Shown here one piece after another: positions 6,242-8,032 of a DNA stretch of 8,032 nucleotides. A program made the translations under genes and the position numbers. The DNA is from an uncultured Eubacteriales bacterium (GTDB taxonomy: Bacteria > Bacillota > Clostridia > Christensenellales > UBA1242): the NCBI GenBank assembly GCA_948512295.1, contig CAOQRA010000040.1:1-8032 (forward strand). The letters run 5' to 3'. The notes under the pieces were generated by a model that saw only the letters and a program-made list of their open reading frames with translations, was not told where the DNA came from and did no database searches. Positions within the stretch are counted from its first letter, which is position 1; each line of letters opens with the position of its first letter.

Positions 6242-7417
6242 ATGAAAAGAAAAATTACTATGGTTCAGTATGGTTGCGGCAAAATGAGTAAATACACTAT
6301 GCGTTATGCGCTTGAAAAAGGTGTTAAACTTATCGGAGCCTTTGATATCGACGAAAACAAGATTGGCAAAGATGCTGGACTTATACACGGAGATAAAAAG
6401 TACAACGTTAAAGTACAAAACGCCAGTGAGCTTGATGCATTTTTACAAAACAACGAAGTTGATGTGGTGATAGTGACTACTACAAGTCTTATCAGCGAAC
6501 TTGAAGACGTACTTATAACTTGCGCAAAAAATGGTGTATGCGCAATTACTACTTGTGAGGAAGCTTTCTATCCTCAGAATAGCAATCCAAAAGTGTTTAA
6601 AAAAATTGACAAGCTGGCTCAAGAAACTGGCGCTACCATTTGCGGCAGCGGCTATCAAGATGTTTTCTGGGGCAATTTAATTTCTGTGCTTGCAGGTGCA
6701 ACGCATAAAATTACTAAAATAATTGGCAAATCCAGCTATAATGTAGAAGATTATGGTATCGCACTTGCAAAAGTGCATGGTGCAGGACTCACTAAAAAGA
6801 AATTTCAAGAAGAAATTGCTTCACTTGATGATATTTCAGTTGAAGAACGCAAAAAGCTTATTAATAAAGGCGAGTTCGCTCCAAGCTATATGTGGAATGT
6901 GAACGGATGGCTTTGCAGCAAACTTGGGTTACATGTTACAAAACAAACTCAAGAATGCGTACCTCAAATTGCAAAGAATGATTTAAATAGTGAAACGCTT
7001 GGAATGGTTATTCCTAAAGGTCGCTGCGCCGGCATGAGCGCCGTTGTCACCACCGAAACTAAAGAGGGCATAACAATTCAAAGCGAATGTATTGGAAAAG
7101 TTTATGACAAAGATGAGTTTGATTGCAATGACTGGACAATCCAAGGCGAACCTAACACTCAAGTCATTATCAACCGCCCTTGCACCGTTGAACTTACTTG
7201 CGCAAGCGTAATCAATCGTATACCAGAAGTTTTATGCGCACCGGCTGGCTACTTCACTACTGAACTTATGCCAGAAAATAATTATAAAGCCACTGCACTT
7301 GATAAATATATCGAGTTCGTTGGCGATTGTGGGTGCTGCGGACATGACTGCGATTGCGGTGACGATTGTAACTGTCATGACGGACATCGTTGCAGCGAGG
7401 ATTGTGATTGCAATTAA
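6242..7417 (+). CDS. 2,4-diaminopentanoate dehydrogenase-like NAD(P) oxidoreductase with Cys-rich C-terminal tail
   Basis: The product has 391 residues: a body of about 360, typical of the diaminopentanoate dehydrogenase/DapB-like family, plus a tail. The N-terminus is a Rossmann fold: YGCGKM (10-15), with Ser at 16 where many dehydrogenases have the third Gly, and the strand-end FDID (34-37) that would contact the nucleotide ribose. Family-like segments follow: CEEAFYP (105-111), GSGYQDVFWG (135-144) where relatives have a GTGVNPGF-type sequence, QGEPNTQV (301-308), and NRIPEVLCAPAGYFT (325-339), close to the NRIPxVxxAPPG pattern of relatives. Residues 361-391 hold ten Cys and three His, suggesting metal binding. 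AGGAGG (6229-6234) lies seven bases before ATG 6242. It stands alone between two terminators, with no ornithine-fermentation genes nearby, so the substrate is unknown. The changed GSGYQD segment argues that it is not a standard diaminopentanoate enzyme. Fold assignment is fairly secure; function is inference. Confidence 0.75.
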   Translation: MKRKITMVQYGCGKMSKYTMRYALEKGVKLIGAFDIDENKIGKDAGLIHGDKKYNVKVQNASELDAFLQNNEVDVVIVTTTSLISELEDVLITCAKNGVCAITTCEEAFYPQNSNPKVFKKIDKLAQETGATICGSGYQDVFWGNLISVLAGATHKITKIIGKSSYNVEDYGIALAKVHGAGLTKKKFQEEIASLDDISVEERKKLINKGEFAPSYMWNVNGWLCSKLGLHVTKQTQECVPQIAKNDLNSETLGMVIPKGRCAGMSAVVTTETKEGITIQSECIGKVYDKDEFDCNDWTIQGEPNTQVIINRPCTVELTCASVINRIPEVLCAPAGYFTTELMPENNYKATALDKYIEFVGDCGCCGHDCDCGDDCNCHDGHRCSEDCDCN

Positions 7418-7425
7418 TTGATTTT

Positions 7426-7460
7426 AAAAATCCTAGCCACGTTTTGTGGCTAGGATTTTT
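7426..7460 (+). terminator. Strong intrinsic terminator after the dehydrogenase-like gene
   Basis: AAAAATCCTAGCCAC (7426-7440) and GTGGCTAGGATTTTT (7446-7460) form a perfect 15-bp stem with a GTTTT loop and a T tail. The A and T runs at both ends could make it bidirectional. It is the strongest hairpin in the window. Confidence 0.95.
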
Positions 7461-7578
7461 ATTATTTTAAATATTAATGAAATTAACAAACCTAATTAAA
7501 ATAATCTACACCCCAAAAGCACAATGACTATTCTGGACAACTTATCAGCCTACTTTATTGCCTTCTAACAACCTTTAT
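7461..7578. other. Intergenic stretch with no recognised feature
   Basis: AT-rich sequence between the terminator and the repeat region. I see no convincing open frame, promoter or hairpin. Together with the repeats it makes a gene-free gap of about 475 bases up to 7935. Confidence 0.5.
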
Positions 7579-7620
7579 TGTCATTGTAAGCATGACATTT
7601 TCCATTCTGAGCAGCATAAC
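7579..7620 (+). repeat. Degenerate remnant of the TGTCATTCTGAG repeat family
   Basis: TGTCAT (7579-7584) and ATGACA (7592-7597) form a short inverted repeat. CCATTCTGAGCAGC (7602-7615) then matches the left arm and core of the downstream elements, but the right arm AGAAT is missing. It is best read as a decayed copy. Confidence 0.45.
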
Positions 7621-7636
7621 TGTTTACACTTAAGCC

Positions 7637-7675
7637 TGTCATTCTGAGGCAACCAGCGCGCCGCCGAAGAATCTT
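7637..7675 (+). repeat. Hairpin repeat copy A (12-base loop)
   Basis: TGTC is followed by a hairpin. ATTCT (7641-7645) pairs with AGAAT (7668-7672), then a tandem G-A/A-G mismatch, then GGC (7648-7650) with GCC (7663-7665). The loop is 12 GC-rich bases, and CTT follows the stem. Same orientation as copies B and C. Confidence 0.8.
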
Positions 7676-7704
7676 GTAATCAAAACTTGTACACAAAGTT
7701 TACT

Positions 7705-7736
7705 AAAAAAGATGTTTCGCTTTGCTCAACATGACA
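7705..7736 (-). repeat. Hairpin repeat, inverted copy
   Basis: Read on the minus strand it begins TGTC, then the stem ATGTT-GA-GC, loop AAA, and GC-GA-AACAT, then CTTTTTT. On the + strand the arms are 7712-7720 and 7724-7732. Compared with copy B over 33 bases it has six differences. Two pairs of these change both stem arms together (TC to GT on one side, GA to AC on the other), keeping the stem paired. Confidence 0.8.
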
Positions 7737-7748
7737 AATAAAGGGAGT

Positions 7749-7780
7749 TGTCATTCTGAGCGCAGCGAAGAATCTTTTTT
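7749..7780 (+). repeat. Hairpin repeat copy B (minimal 21-base hairpin)
   Basis: TGTC, then ATTCTGAGC (7753-7761), loop GCA (7762-7764), GCGAAGAAT (7765-7773), then C and six T (7775-7780). The stem has seven Watson-Crick pairs and a central tandem G-A mismatch. With its T tail it could also act as a weak intrinsic terminator. Confidence 0.85.
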
Positions 7781-7794
7781 ATTCTCCCCAGCCG

Positions 7795-7862
7795 TGTCAT
7801 TCTGAGCGTTCGGGGCCACGAACGCTTCAGCGTTTGTGGGGTGAATGTCCGAAGAATCTTTT
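7795..7862 (+). repeat. Hairpin repeat copy C with a 43-base loop insertion
   Basis: TGTC and ATTCTGAG (7799-7806) pair with CGAAGAAT (7850-7857), followed by CTTTT. The usual triloop is replaced by 7807-7849, a GC-rich segment with its own hairpins. The outer stem and the tandem G-A mismatch are kept. Confidence 0.8.
7805..7839 (+). repeat. Two overlapping, mutually exclusive hairpins inside repeat copy C
   Basis: AGCGTTCG (7805-7812) pairs perfectly with CGAACGCT (7819-7826). Alternatively CCACGAACGC (7816-7825) pairs with GCGTTTGTGG (7830-7839), with one G-U pair and a TTCA loop. The shared segment 7819-7825 can join only one of the two. Confidence 0.65.
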
Positions 7863-7884
7863 AGATATTTTTTAAGCTTTAGTA

Positions 7885-7913
7885 TTGTTTTTTATTTAAT
7901 TTTGTGCTATACT
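7885..7913 (+). promoter_or_regulatory. Extended -10 promoter of the right-end gene
   Basis: TTGTTT (7885-7890), a 17-base spacer and TATACT (7908-7913) preceded by TGC, an extended -10. Start near 7920 leaves a leader of about 16 bases, just enough for the ribosome binding site. Confidence 0.7.
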
Positions 7914-7935
7914 TAAAATATAAAGGAGTAAAATT

Positions 7936-8032
7936 ATGGCAAAACCTACAATATTAAGAGAGAAAGTATACATACCTAGCAAAAGCGAATATGACGCAGC
8001 ACGTGAGAAGTACTTAGCATTTATGGGAGCAA
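7936..8032 (+). CDS. Start of an unidentified gene (3' end beyond the window)
   Basis: ATG 7936 follows AAAGGAG (7922-7928) by seven bases, and an extended -10 promoter lies just upstream. Thirty-two codons are visible, beginning MAKPTILREKVYIP and continuing with a charged, probably helical stretch rich in Lys, Glu, Ala and Tyr. There is no signal peptide or membrane segment in the visible part, so the protein is probably cytoplasmic. I do not recognise the family from this fragment. The repeat array at 7579-7862 sits directly upstream of the promoter. Confidence 0.8.
   Translation, partial: MAKPTILREKVYIPSKSEYDAAREKYLAFMGA

Noticed and set aside
7579..7862. CRISPR array
   Set aside because: The repeats differ in length, sequence and orientation, spacing is irregular and no cas gene is present. 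A dispersed hairpin repeat fits better.
7637..7862. Protein-coding gene in the repeat region
   Set aside because: No open frame with a start and ribosome binding site spans it. Hairpins and repeats explain the sequence.

Overview
The window is AT-rich chromosomal DNA with strong GGAGG-type ribosome binding sites, near-consensus sigma-A promoters and U-tailed intrinsic terminators. Together with a HelD-type ATPase gene this points to a low-GC Bacillota (Clostridia-like) organism, probably an uncultured lineage. TGG encodes Trp and all stops seen are TAA or TAG. The genus cannot be determined from the sequence.

Everything readable lies on the + strand, and most genes are separate transcription units. 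Positions 1-192 hold the C-terminal end of an unidentified, apparently membrane-bound protein. Next comes helD (253-2340), an RNA polymerase-remodelling superfamily 1 ATPase, with a consensus promoter and its own terminator. The 420-base helD-hisS gap holds a dense cluster of DnaA boxes (2511-2637), upstream of a good promoter for hisS (2761-4125, histidyl-tRNA synthetase). uvrC (4201-6021, excision nuclease subunit C) follows. Its promoter places the likely transcription start on the ATG, so the mRNA looks leaderless. Then comes an orphan diaminopentanoate dehydrogenase-like oxidoreductase (6242-7417) with a 31-residue tail containing ten Cys and three His. A strong terminator closes it. A non-coding stretch (7461-7935) carries a family of hairpin repeats. 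The start of an unidentified gene (7936 to the window edge) has its own extended -10 promoter.

helD, hisS and uvrC are housekeeping genes for transcription, translation and DNA repair. The terminators and promoters between them argue against one operon, so the neighbourhood does not assign a shared pathway. The less ordinary content is between and at the ends of the genes: (1) the DnaA-box cluster with its 19-bp direct repeat spaced 95 bp apart; (2) the repeat family at 7637-7862, whose four copies conserve a hairpin with a tandem G-A mismatch and show compensatory stem changes; (3) the metallothionein-like tail; and (4) the SD-less uvrC start. No complete defence system, CRISPR array, tRNA, rRNA or transposase gene is visible.
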